A stretch of 42,706 nt of DNA from Bacteroides sp. GTDB taxonomy: Bacteria; Bacteroidota; Bacteroidia; Bacteroidales; Bacteroidaceae. The translations under genes and the position numbers were made by a program. Where the stretch lies: positions 1-42,706 of the forward strand of contig SUXW01000024.1 of NCBI GenBank assembly GCA_015060765.1, read 5' to 3'. Positions 16,897 through 25,055 of the stretch are shown in pieces (positions within the stretch are counted from its first letter, which is position 1; each line of letters begins with the position of its first letter). Under the pieces are notes generated by a model. The model saw nothing but the letters and a program-made list of their open reading frames with translations, searched no databases and had not been told where the DNA came from.

Positions 16897-17682
16897 TCAA
16901 ATCACTCCAAAATGTTTCAAGGCATGATAGATGCCATCCTCGTCCACAGAGGTAGTGACATAGTCGGCCGCTGCCTTTACCTCGTCGGTAGCATTGCCCA
17001 TGGCCACTCCGATGCCTGCATGGCGAAGCATGCCCATATCATTACCTCCATCCCCAAAGGCCATAGTTTCTTCCAGCTTGAATCCAAAGCGCTCTATAAA
17101 CTTGTCAATGCCCTTCTGCTTGGTGTTGTTCTTGGCGGTGATATCCACAAAAGCCGGATGCCATCGGCCGAACTCACAATTGCCTACATGCGGAAGCAGC
17201 TCCTTTTCTTGTTCGGAATTGAAGAAGGAAGTGATTTGGTAAACATCGCGTTGGATGGCCTTGTCGAAATCTTCTACAGGGAATTCCTTCACTCCCAAGT
17301 GCTGATAGAAAATGTAGCGCAACATATCGTCGGGCTGACAAACCGATGCATCGTGCTCACCTACAAAGATGCAAGGATAATTTCTCTCTTGACAGAAGCG
17401 GGCAATGGTCTGCACATCGTACTCGGGAATACAACTTTTATACACCAGTTCATCACCCACATAGCAGTAGCCCCCGTTCATGGTGATGTATCCGTCTATC
17501 AACCCCCGGCTTTGCAACTCGCCCAGGTTGTTGATGATGAGGGTAGGCCGACCGGTGGCGATGAAGATTTGGATGCCTTGCTGGTGTGCAAGAGTCAAGG
17601 CCTCGATAGTCGAAGCCGGTATGGTATGTGTCTGGAAACTGACCAATGTCCCGTCGATATCAAAAAAGATTGCTTTCGTCAT
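16897..17682 (-). CDS. Cof-type HAD hydrolase (sugar-phosphatase-like)
   Basis: A 261-residue HAD phosphatase of the Cof/YidA subfamily. Motif I is FFDIDGTL with Asp8 and Asp10. Motif II is FIATGRP near 55. A C2-type cap spans about 80-180, motif III is the Lys around KGIDKFIERFG, and motif IV is AFGDGGNDMGML near 207-218. Such enzymes remove phosphate from sugar phosphates or flavin precursors in the cytosol; specificity cannot be read from sequence alone. It precedes the DUF3810 gene. A TACCTTTG element (minus strand, 17705-17712) lies about 25 bases upstream. Confidence 0.93.
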   Translation of the reverse strand: MTKAIFFDIDGTLVSFQTHTIPASTIEALTLAHQQGIQIFIATGRPTLIINNLGELQSRGLIDGYITMNGGYCYVGDELVYKSCIPEYDVQTIARFCQERNYPCIFVGEHDASVCQPDDMLRYIFYQHLGVKEFPVEDFDKAIQRDVYQITSFFNSEQEKELLPHVGNCEFGRWHPAFVDITAKNNTKQKGIDKFIERFGFKLEETMAFGDGGNDMGMLRHAGIGVAMGNATDEVKAAADYVTTSVDEDGIYHALKHFGVI

Positions 17683-17704
17683 AGGGTTATGTTTTTGTTG
17701 ATTG

Positions 17705-17712
17705 CAAAGGTA
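17705..17712 (-). promoter_or_regulatory. -7 element of the HAD hydrolase/DUF3810 transcript
   Basis: Reads TACCTTTG on the minus strand, 22 bases before the ATG at 17682; no clear -33 TTTG. Confidence 0.5.
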
Positions 17713-17797
17713 AAGAAAAACTTAAGTTGAAGAGGTACATGGTTATATAAATTTGATAACTTGTCGTAAAGCGAAATTGTTTTATATGAAAAAAATA

Positions 17798-17824
17798 AGA
17801 GGAGCGTCCAATAGACACCCCTCT
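17798..17824 (-). terminator. Terminator of the beta-eliminating lyase gene
   Basis: AGAGG/CCTCT arms with inner GTC/GAC pairs form a hairpin at 17798-17824. On the minus strand it is followed by a T-rich tract (TTATTTTTTT). It lies 25 bases past the stop at 17849. Confidence 0.7.
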
Positions 17825-17848
17825 CTATATATTGCAAAAAACAATCTA

Positions 17849-19297
17849 TTATAAGCTGTCACCAAAATCTTCGCGGAACTTTTCCATCAAGCGGTTAGGC
17901 CAGTTGCTGGTTGGTTCCAAACCACCCATGAAGAAGCGGAGCACCTTGGGTTCGTAAACAAACTTCAAACCACCAATGAGGTGACGATTGTCGTACAACC
18001 AGTGCATACGGTCGATTACATAGTTGATTTGTGACAATGTGAATACACGGCGAGGTACGGCCAAACGGAGCAATTCAACATCGGCCAAGATTTCTTTACC
18101 GTTTTCGTCACGAGTACTTGATACAGTACCACGTTCCATACCACGAACACCCGAGATAAGGTAGAAGGCAGCTGCCAAGGCACCGGCCGGATATTCTTCT
18201 TGAGGAATGTGGCTACAGAATTCCATCGCATTGACGTGAGCACCCAATACCCCTGGAGGAGTTACCATAGGTACACCGCGCTTTTCGAGTTCAGTAACCA
18301 GGTACTTGATGAATTCAGGACTCTGGCTGATAGCTGTTTCGTCCAATGTTTCGTACATACCTACGGTCATGGCTTCGATTTCGCGAACAGAGATACCACC
18401 GTAAGTCAAGAAACCTTCGAACAAAGGAATCAAAGCTTCCATCTGTCCGTAAAGTTCGCGTTGGTTGGTACAGATACCACCACCACGAGAAGAAGTGAGC
18501 TTACGGGCCGAGAAGTAAACGATATCGGCCAAGCCGGTCATCATCTTCAGGATTTCGCCCAATGAGTTTTCTTTCCACTTTTCTTCGCGTTGCTTGATGA
18601 GGTATGCATTTTCGCCCAGGAGTGATGCATCGAGCACAAGCATGATGCCATACTTGTCGGCAATGCGACGAACGTCCATCAAGTTGGCCATAGAGAATGG
18701 CTGGCCACCAATCAGGTTGGTAGAGGCTTCCATACGGATGTAAGGAATGTTTTCCTTACCTTCTGTCTGGATGAGTTCTTCCAGCTTTTCGATGTTCATG
18801 TTACCCTTGAACGGATGGTCGCTCTTGAGTTCCATGGCACGGTCATAATAAAGTTCGGCTACACGTGCACCCATTTCCTGAATGTGGGCAAGGGTAGTGG
18901 TAAAGTGGTAGTTCATAGGAACCACTTGTCCCTTCTTGATGAAAGCCTTTGCCAAGATGTTTTCGCAAGCACGACCCTGGTGGGCAGGCAACAAATATTT
19001 CTTGCCCAAAACATCTTCTACAGCCTTCTGCAAGCGGATGAACGATTGTGAACCAGCGTAAGCATCATCGGCACGGAGCATAGCTGCTACCTGATTGTCG
19101 CTCATGGCATTTACACCACTATCGGTCAACATATCGAGATAAACGTCGAGAGTGCTCAAACGGAAAGTGTTGAAACCACCTTCTTTCAAGGCTTCCATAC
19201 GACGTTCGATAGGTACTAAATGAAGTTTCTGCACAACACGAACCTTGTGCAATTCGAGGGGCTGATCGCCACCTTTGTAATATTTTACTTTACTCAT
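17849..19297 (-). CDS. PLP-dependent beta-eliminating lyase, tyrosine phenol-lyase/tryptophanase-like, divergent
   Basis: A 482-residue fold-type I PLP enzyme. The family backbone is clear: LLTDSG-like DMLTDSGVNAMS, Tyr80 in DDAYAGS, PAHQGRACEN, GGQPFSMANL, Asp223, the PLP lysine Lys266 in SARK, EGFLTYGG and LLRLAVPRRVFT. Compared with my recollection of E. coli TnaA, key residues differ. The TnaA Asp137 position is Thr (NYHFTTT) and the His463 position is Phe (LRFF), both as in tyrosine phenol-lyase. The TnaA Arg226 position (DSAR) is Leu (DASL), and the residue after Lys is Leu instead of Asp. The tyrosine phenol-lyase substrate Arg in DARRF is also absent (NAMEF). So indole or phenol production cannot be assumed. 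It is a monocistronic gene with a terminator downstream. Confidence 0.85.
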   Translation of the reverse strand: MSKVKYYKGGDQPLELHKVRVVQKLHLVPIERRMEALKEGGFNTFRLSTLDVYLDMLTDSGVNAMSDNQVAAMLRADDAYAGSQSFIRLQKAVEDVLGKKYLLPAHQGRACENILAKAFIKKGQVVPMNYHFTTTLAHIQEMGARVAELYYDRAMELKSDHPFKGNMNIEKLEELIQTEGKENIPYIRMEASTNLIGGQPFSMANLMDVRRIADKYGIMLVLDASLLGENAYLIKQREEKWKENSLGEILKMMTGLADIVYFSARKLTSSRGGGICTNQRELYGQMEALIPLFEGFLTYGGISVREIEAMTVGMYETLDETAISQSPEFIKYLVTELEKRGVPMVTPPGVLGAHVNAMEFCSHIPQEEYPAGALAAAFYLISGVRGMERGTVSSTRDENGKEILADVELLRLAVPRRVFTLSQINYVIDRMHWLYDNRHLIGGLKFVYEPKVLRFFMGGLEPTSNWPNRLMEKFREDFGDSL

Positions 19298-19334
19298 GGG
19301 TATATGAATGGTTAATTGATTTATAAATAATCGC

Positions 19335-19365
19335 CAAAAGTAAGTAAAGTTTTTAAATTAGCAAT
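19335..19365 (-). promoter_or_regulatory. Promoter of the beta-eliminating lyase gene
   Basis: On the minus strand ATTG (one mismatch) at 19362-19365, 19 bases, then TACTTTTG at 19335-19342; the ATG is 37 bases downstream. Confidence 0.6.
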
Positions 19366-19403
19366 AAAAAGATAGAATAATTTTAGTTTTTTCTTTCAAG
19401 ATG

Positions 19404-20177
19404 TTATCGGTTTTGTTTTTCAGTCAAGTATTTCCAATACCTTACGGGCATGTCTTGCCGATGTTTCCGTGGATTGAGACGCTCTTTGATGCATATGGAA
19501 TGGAAGTAGGTTTTCCATAATTGTTGGAATGTCTTTTCGTCTTTGTCCATTAATTCCTCACTGAGCATTCCTGTAATGAAATGCGATTGCTCGGTATTGT
19601 CGAATGTAACTTCTTCGACAGTTGTTAGATTGTAGTAATATCCGTATCGACGTTTGATGTCGTAGATAATCCAGGGCTGGTCGGCAAACCGATCCTTGAA
19701 ATGATGGATGGTGAGCGGCAGGACATTGTGCCGTGGTTCGATAGCAGCAAAGAATGTACCATCGGCGGCTTTCTGAAAACGGAGGAATTGAAGGATACGC
19801 AACCGTTCCCAATCGACTTTCTTCCATATCTTTGATAATTCCAACACATTGGGGTCGGCAAAATTGGTCTCAATGGAAATGGGGGAGTCGAAGATTTTCC
19901 GCATGTAACGGAATAGGAGCATGTCTACTTCGGGCAACTCGGACAACCAGCCGTAGGTGAGATTCGACAGGGCGGCAGCCGAGATTCTCTTTTGTAACCC
20001 TTGCCATACACGGACATGTTTCTCTTCGGAGGTGGTGATGGAGACTACTTCATCGTAGAACAACGGTAACGGTTCCCCTTCCTGCAAAAGTAAGTCGGGG
20101 AAAGTCTTTCGGTTGTATGCATCGAAAATGCAGGTCAACAAACCGTCGAAGGTATGGTCGTAAATAAAAATGGTCAT
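19404..20177 (-). CDS. TIGR03915/DUF4130 family putative DNA repair protein
   Basis: A 257-residue protein matching the TIGR03915 family, which is almost always next to a radical SAM partner. It starts IFIYDHTFDGLLTCIFDAY and contains RYMRKIFDSP, ERLRILQFLRFQKAADGTFFAAIEPRHNVLPL and FADQPWIIYDIKRRYGYYYN. The family resembles the uracil-DNA-glycosylase-associated domain found fused to UDG in other bacteria. Its biochemical role is unproven. The ATG overlaps the radical SAM stop by 4 bases, implying coupled translation. No signal peptide is present. Confidence 0.92.
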   Translation of the reverse strand: MTIFIYDHTFDGLLTCIFDAYNRKTFPDLLLQEGEPLPLFYDEVVSITTSEEKHVRVWQGLQKRISAAALSNLTYGWLSELPEVDMLLFRYMRKIFDSPISIETNFADPNVLELSKIWKKVDWERLRILQFLRFQKAADGTFFAAIEPRHNVLPLTIHHFKDRFADQPWIIYDIKRRYGYYYNLTTVEEVTFDNTEQSHFITGMLSEELMDKDEKTFQQLWKTYFHSICIKERLNPRKHRQDMPVRYWKYLTEKQNR

Positions 20178-21445
20178 GGCGTATCCTCAAAATCCAATAA
20201 TAATTGTCGTTCATCCGTTTTACGCTTCTTGGGAGTCGGGAGCAACAGTTTCCGTATTCCGATAGGAGTCAATTCGTGGATGGTGCGGATAGGGAGTTCG
20301 TTGCATGTAATGAAGTATTGTGCTTTTTTCATGACAACTCCTATTTTTTTCAATTCATAATATCCAAGTCTGGAAAATCGTCGGGACGCTACAATGAGAC
20401 GTGCCGACTTTACTCCGATACCGGGTACACGGAGTATCATTTCATAATCAGCCCGATTGATGTCTATAGGAAAATGTTCGGGATGACGGAGTGCCCAACT
20501 TAGTTTCGGGTCTATTTCAAGGTCCAGATTGGGGAAAGCGTCATCTACAATTTCGTCCACTTTGAACTGGTAGAATCGTAGGAGCCAATCGGCTTGATAC
20601 AACCGGTTCTCACGGACGAGAGGAGGTTGTTTCAAGGCTGGCAACCGTTTGTCGTAAGTGTTTACGGATATGTATCCCGAATAATACACCCTTCGCATGG
20701 TGGGATGCTGATAAAGGGCATTCGATAAGAAAAGAATGTCTTTGTCCGTTTCGGAAGTGGCTCCTACAATCATTTGGGTACTTTGTCCGGCAGGGACGAA
20801 GCGGGGAGCATGACGGAATTTCTTGCGGTCTTCCTTGTTGATGAGTACACCTTGTTGGATGTATCGCATCGGTTGGTAAACGCTTTGGTGGTCTTTTTCG
20901 GGTGCCAGCATCTTTAAATTCTCTTCTTTCGGAATTTCGATGTTTACACTCATACGGTCGGCATAGAGTCCTGCTTCGTTGACTAGCTCACGGCTTGCTC
21001 CGGGAATACTTTTCAGGTGGATGTATCCATTGAACTTGTGTATGGTGCGAAGGTCTTTGACTACTCGGACCAGTCGTTCCATGGTATAGTCGGGGTTACG
21101 GACTACTCCCGAGCTGAGGAACAATCCTTCGATGTAGTTCCGCCGGTAGAATTCGATGGTGAGGTCGACTAATTCGCTCACAGAAAGTGTGGCACGGGGA
21201 ATGTCATTGCTTCGTCGGTTGATGCAATAGGCACAATCGTAAATGCAATAATTGGTCAGCATGATTTTCAAGAGGGAGATGCATCGTCCGTCTTCGGCAA
21301 AGCTGTGGCAGATGCCCATTCCTCCTACGGTATTTCCCAATGTACCTGCTTGGTTACGACGAACCGTTCCGCTACTGGAGCAGGATACATCGTATTTGGC
21401 CGATTCGGTCAGTATTTTCAGTTTGGCAAGTACATTTTCTTTCAT
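20174..21445 (-). CDS. Putative DNA modification/repair radical SAM protein (TIGR03916)
   Basis: A 423-residue radical SAM enzyme. The cluster motif CIYDCAYC (Cys67, Cys71, Cys74) binds a [4Fe-4S] cluster and SAM. The N-terminus has a conserved Cys-rich lead (SCSSSGT, GICHSF). The C-terminus holds a helix-hairpin-helix DNA-binding region, ILRVPGIGVKSARLIVASRR, around 335-355. The family is annotated as a putative DNA modification or repair enzyme; substrate and product are unknown. It is operonic with the TIGR03915 partner and divergent from the EamA gene. A TACTTTTG element on the minus strand lies about 25 bases upstream. Confidence 0.94.
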   Translation of the reverse strand: MKENVLAKLKILTESAKYDVSCSSSGTVRRNQAGTLGNTVGGMGICHSFAEDGRCISLLKIMLTNYCIYDCAYCINRRSNDIPRATLSVSELVDLTIEFYRRNYIEGLFLSSGVVRNPDYTMERLVRVVKDLRTIHKFNGYIHLKSIPGASRELVNEAGLYADRMSVNIEIPKEENLKMLAPEKDHQSVYQPMRYIQQGVLINKEDRKKFRHAPRFVPAGQSTQMIVGATSETDKDILFLSNALYQHPTMRRVYYSGYISVNTYDKRLPALKQPPLVRENRLYQADWLLRFYQFKVDEIVDDAFPNLDLEIDPKLSWALRHPEHFPIDINRADYEMILRVPGIGVKSARLIVASRRFSRLGYYELKKIGVVMKKAQYFITCNELPIRTIHELTPIGIRKLLLPTPKKRKTDERQLLLDFEDTP

Positions 21446-21467
21446 GAGCCGGTATATTCTATTTGGT

Positions 21468-21516
21468 CAAAAGTACATATTGTATTTGAATCGAGCAAGA
21501 AAAAAGTGTACCTTTG
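21468..21516. promoter_or_regulatory. Back-to-back promoters of the radical SAM pair (-) and EamA gene (+)
   Basis: Minus strand: TACTTTTG at 21468-21475, with CTTG 20 bases upstream (21496-21499). Plus strand: TTTG at 21485-21488, 20 bases, TACCTTTG at 21509-21516. The two promoters overlap within about 50 bases, so they may compete. Confidence 0.65.
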
Positions 21517-21542
21517 CATCCGTTAATTAAAAAGGTGAAAAT

Positions 21543-22460
21543 ATGTGGTTGGTTTATGCTTTTCTCTCGGCTACCTTGTTGGGATTCTATGATGTGTTCA
21601 AGAAACAGTCGCTGAAGAATAATGCGGTTATTCCGGTCTTGTTTCTTAATACATTGTTTTCCAGCTTGATTTTTCTTCCCTTCATCGTTTTGTCAAGCAC
21701 TTCTTCCGCTCTGGATGGAAGCATCTTTTATGTACCGTCATCCGATTGGGAGGTGCAGAAATATGTATTGCTGAAGTCCTGCATTGTTCTTTCATCGTGG
21801 ATATTCGGTTATTTTGGAATGAAGAACTTGCCGATAACCATTGTAGGGCCGATTAATGCTACCCGTCCGGTAATGGTATTGGTCGGTGCGTTGCTGGTTT
21901 TTGGGGAACGTTTGAATCTTTATCAATGGATTGGAGTGTTGATGGCTGTATTTTCATTCTTTATGTTGAGCCGTAGCGGGAAAAAAGAAGGGATTGACTT
22001 CAAACACAACAAATGGATTTATTTTGTGGTGCTGGCTTCTATGTTGGGAGCAGTTAGCGGTTTGTATGATAAATATCTGATGGCTCCAATTGATCAGGGT
22101 GGCATTGGATTGGATAGGATGGTGGTGCAGTCGTGGTATAATATCTATCAGTTCTTCATGATGGGTGCGATGCTTCTTTTGTTGTGGTGGCCCAAACGGA
22201 AGAGTACGACTCCTTTTCATTGGCACTGGGCCATCATATTGATCTCTATTTTTCTTTCGGCAGCCGATTTCGTTTATTTCTATGCTTTGAGTCTGGATGG
22301 TGCCATGATTTCTATTGTATCCATGATTCGTCGAGGTAGTGTGATTGTTTCCTTTATCTTCGGTGCCATGGCATTCAAGGAAAAGAACTTGAAGAGCAAG
22401 GCAGTAGATTTGCTTTTAGTCTTGATCGGTATGGTATTCCTTTATTTGGGAAGCCGATAA
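21543..22460 (+). CDS. EamA family (DMT superfamily) transporter
   Basis: A 305-residue integral membrane protein with about ten hydrophobic helices in two EamA halves. The first half contains YAFLSATLLGFYDVFKKQSL and GPINATRPVMVLVGALLVFGERLNLYQWIGV, the typical end-of-repeat segment. The second repeats it with GAMISIVSMIRRGSVIVSFIFGAMAFKEKNL. EamA proteins move metabolites or drugs across the inner membrane, usually out. The substrate is unknown. The initial lysines FKKQSLKNN are on the cytoplasmic side. Confidence 0.92.
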   Translation: MWLVYAFLSATLLGFYDVFKKQSLKNNAVIPVLFLNTLFSSLIFLPFIVLSSTSSALDGSIFYVPSSDWEVQKYVLLKSCIVLSSWIFGYFGMKNLPITIVGPINATRPVMVLVGALLVFGERLNLYQWIGVLMAVFSFFMLSRSGKKEGIDFKHNKWIYFVVLASMLGAVSGLYDKYLMAPIDQGGIGLDRMVVQSWYNIYQFFMMGAMLLLLWWPKRKSTTPFHWHWAIILISIFLSAADFVYFYALSLDGAMISIVSMIRRGSVIVSFIFGAMAFKEKNLKSKAVDLLLVLIGMVFLYLGSR

Positions 22461-22573
22461 GATTGAATCATGCTTTTCTTATAATAATCATGAAATATGT
22501 TGAATAGTTCTTTTTCTATGTTAAATGTTTTCTATATTTACAATAGAAGTATAAATGTATTGCAAAGTAACTT

Positions 22574-23209
22574 ATGAATACGAACAAATCATGGACTCAA
22601 GCAATCTGTTCCACTGTTATTGTGATTGCTTATTTGCTCCCTTGGATGGATTTTTCTTTTATTGAGGGCGTTTTTCTGTTGAACGATTCAAATTCTTCTA
22701 CGGGAAATGCGTTATGTATTTCAATGGGTATTTCACCAAAGGCATTTTGGTTGCCTTTTTTGGCCCTGATTCCTTTCGTCTCATTATTTAATGCTGTTTT
22801 ACAATGGAGAAAAAATAGTCCGCGTATAGCTTATTACTTGAATCTGATTCCTTTTGGAATATGTGTTTATTTAATAGCATTTTTTCATACTGAATGGAAC
22901 TTGACTCCTGCAGATGGAATGGGCGTTGGTATGTGGCTAATGCTATTGGCATGTGTTATTTCGTTTATAGTTTCTTGGACTCATATTGCGATGAATTATT
23001 ATTGTTATTACAAAAAATATGTAATGATAGTAACGATTTTATTGTTGACTGCTTTTGTTCCGTTTATTGGTCTTGTCACAGGTGTTGTCGGGGTATTACA
23101 TCTTCCTTTTCTTCCTTATGCCTGGATTGTAATTCTTTGTACTAAAAATGAACAGAAAGAAAAAATGGGAACAATAGAAGAAGGAGATACAGAATTTTTA
23201 GAATCTTAA
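22574..23209 (+). CDS. Hypothetical membrane protein
   Basis: A 211-residue protein with about five hydrophobic segments, near 10-27, 55-75, 85-103, 115-137 and 150-195. The loop before helix 2 is polar. The C-terminal tail is acidic (EEGDTEFLES). No family is recognised. It lies 113 bases after the EamA gene and 20 bases before the frameshifted lipoprotein gene, so it may be co-transcribed with the latter. The coding call rests on the clean membrane-protein pattern and the normal neighbours. Confidence 0.7.
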   Translation: MNTNKSWTQAICSTVIVIAYLLPWMDFSFIEGVFLLNDSNSSTGNALCISMGISPKAFWLPFLALIPFVSLFNAVLQWRKNSPRIAYYLNLIPFGICVYLIAFFHTEWNLTPADGMGVGMWLMLLACVISFIVSWTHIAMNYYCYYKKYVMIVTILLLTAFVPFIGLVTGVVGVLHLPFLPYAWIVILCTKNEQKEKMGTIEEGDTEFLES

Positions 23210-23229
23210 ATTCGTGAATTAAATATATA

Positions 23230-24085
23230 ATGGCCATGAAAAAATTGATATTATTTGTTATCGTATTGTCGTTTGTCGCATGTAAACCTAAAGTCGTTTA
23301 TATGGATGATTCAGAGTTTTGTTATGTAGATACAGAAGACGGACGTTTGTGGGGAATATATCGTGGAACCCAGCAAATTCTTGAACCAATCTATGATACT
23401 ATTACGCCGGTCTTGGATAAGCGTGCTTATTATGCTGCAGAGAAAGGAACGTATCGGCTTTATAGTATTTATACTGATAATTTTACTTTATGTGATGGGG
23501 CTGAATTGATTGAACAACCGGAATTTTCATCCGATTTTAGTGGCCTTCCATATAAATATACTCGTATAAATACAACTTCTGGTTTTTATGCTTTGTATTA
23601 TGTTGAGCCGTGGGCTAAATGGTATTGTTATGGTCCATTTAAAGAGTATGTACCAGCTATGGCAGGGATATTTGTTTAAAGATATTCGTACAGGGAAATG
23701 GGGTGTTGGAAAATATGGAGAATGGACATTGGATGAATATGCATTAGATTATTTAAAACGAGCACGTCTTACTCCTACCAAAGATATTTTGCTCCCTGCT
23801 CAGTATGAAAAAATAGTTTCCGTTTTAGATTCTTATAGAGATGCTCATTGGGCTTTGGGATATAAGAATAAATCGGATGTACGTTGGTATTGTTATGATG
23901 GTAATCAATGGTATGGTTTTGATATAGATGGTAATTCGATGGAAGTTAATCAAACAGTACTGAAACAAGCCTTGAATATGCCTGTTCAAACTTCCATTAA
24001 GCGTAATAGGAATGGGATGCCGAATCAAAGGTTAGGGATAGAAGAGGCTTCAGTATTTATGATTAGCCATAGTAATAGTGATTGA
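23230..24085 (+). pseudogene. WG-repeat-like lipoprotein gene broken by a one-base frameshift
   Basis: Two overlapping reading frames make one protein. The first (23230-23679) begins with a lipoprotein signal (KKLILFVIVLSFVAC) and has WG-like segments (RLWGIYRG, ILEPIYDTITPV). It stops at 23677 right after YVPAMAGIFV. The second frame carries on with YLFKDIRTGKWGVGKYGEW and runs to 24085, including LPAQYEKIVSV, again WG-repeat-like. Removing one base of the GGG at 23665-23667 joins them as AMAGYLFKD. The 3' frame has a plausible in-frame ATG only upstream of the break, so it is unlikely to be a separate gene. It is either a real mutation or a sequencing error. The likely start is 23236 (MKKL) or 23230. 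Confidence 0.75.
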
Positions 24086-24094
24086 GATTAAAAT

Positions 24095-24137
24095 AATTCA
24101 AGCCAATTGATTCGTTTTGAATGGATTGGCTTGAATT
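24095..24137. terminator. Bidirectional terminator between convergent lipoprotein genes
   Basis: AATTCAAGCCAAT (24095-24107) pairs perfectly with ATTGGCTTGAATT (24125-24137), loop 17 bases. It is flanked by A/T-rich runs on both sides. Confidence 0.8.
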
Positions 24138-24154
24138 GATTTTATATATAGCTT

Positions 24155-25051
24155 TTATTGCTCATCGCGGGTATAAGCTCGTTTGTCCCTAATGAAATGG
24201 TACCAAGATGTATATTTCCAACCGTAAAGAGTTTTTTTATCGGTGGGGGCAGGTAAACTGATTTTAAGTTTAGGATTGGTGTTGAAACTGAATGAGGTCT
24301 TTTTCCCTTTATCTACAATGACAGGAAGGTCTTTGCTTAAATGAACCATTTCAAGGGAAGGGCATTCATGGAAAGCATTGAGGTGTATATACTTAACCGA
24401 ATTAGGGACATATACGGTACGTAAATTTTCATAACCATTGAAAGTGTACGAACAAATTTCGTTTATTTCATCTGATATGGTGTATGTTTCTTCATTCGCT
24501 ATAGCTACTCCTATCAGGTGTTTACTCCCTGTTACATACAAATGAAATATTCCTTTCCCATCTTTGGTCGCATTGAGGCCGGAGAATTCTTTTAACTTTT
24601 TGCAATTGGAAAAGGCTCCATATTCTATGTCACCAATCCCATTGGAACAATGAAATGTTTCCAAGCCTGAATTGGCAAAGGCAAACTTCTCAATTTTAGC
24701 CAATCTGGAATTCTTTTGGAAATCAATAGTCTTGAGATTCTCACAATCGGCAAATGCATAGGCTTCAATGATACTAACACTTGTGGGAAGGGTTATGGAT
24801 TGTAGATCATGAGACCCCTGAAATAATTTACTGTCTATCTCATATAAGTCGGCATATAATTCTAAACATCCTTTACCGTCTTTATATTCATTTGATGCAA
24901 TACTATAAATCTGTTTAAACTTTTCAGTAGGTTCTAAAGGATTGCCTGATACTGTTGTGTAATAAATACATTTTGACTGGTCTTTACAACTTGTAATACT
25001 GAATAGTAAAAGTAAATAAACAATCGTTTTAAGTGAGATGTTTTTTTTCAT
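24155..25051 (-). CDS. BspA-like leucine-rich-repeat lipoprotein
   Basis: A 298-residue lipoprotein. The start MKKNISLKTIVYLLLLFSITSC gives Cys22 as the lipid site. It carries several LRR_5/BspA-type repeats: LQSITLPTSVSIIEAYAFADC, LKTIDFQ, LAKIEKFAFANSGLETF, IEYGAFSNCKKLKEF, CSYTFNGYENLRTVYVP and YIHLNAFHECPSLEMVHL. Such repeats mediate adhesion or surface contacts in BspA-type proteins. It lies 4 bases after the epimerase-like gene. The TTG at 25063 is not used because it overlaps the upstream stop. Confidence 0.88.
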   Translation of the reverse strand: MKKNISLKTIVYLLLLFSITSCKDQSKCIYYTTVSGNPLEPTEKFKQIYSIASNEYKDGKGCLELYADLYEIDSKLFQGSHDLQSITLPTSVSIIEAYAFADCENLKTIDFQKNSRLAKIEKFAFANSGLETFHCSNGIGDIEYGAFSNCKKLKEFSGLNATKDGKGIFHLYVTGSKHLIGVAIANEETYTISDEINEICSYTFNGYENLRTVYVPNSVKYIHLNAFHECPSLEMVHLSKDLPVIVDKGKKTSFSFNTNPKLKISLPAPTDKKTLYGWKYTSWYHFIRDKRAYTRDEQ

Positions 25052-25055
25052 AGCA

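Noticed and set aside
16876..17730. 284-codon plus-strand frame opposite the HAD hydrolase
   Set aside because: Antisense to a clear Cof-type HAD with all four motifs; no independent signal.
23588..24085. Second frame as an independent 165-residue gene
   Set aside because: Its first codons overlap the coding part of the upstream lipoprotein in a different frame and there is no signal peptide. The joined product makes sense, the separate one does not.
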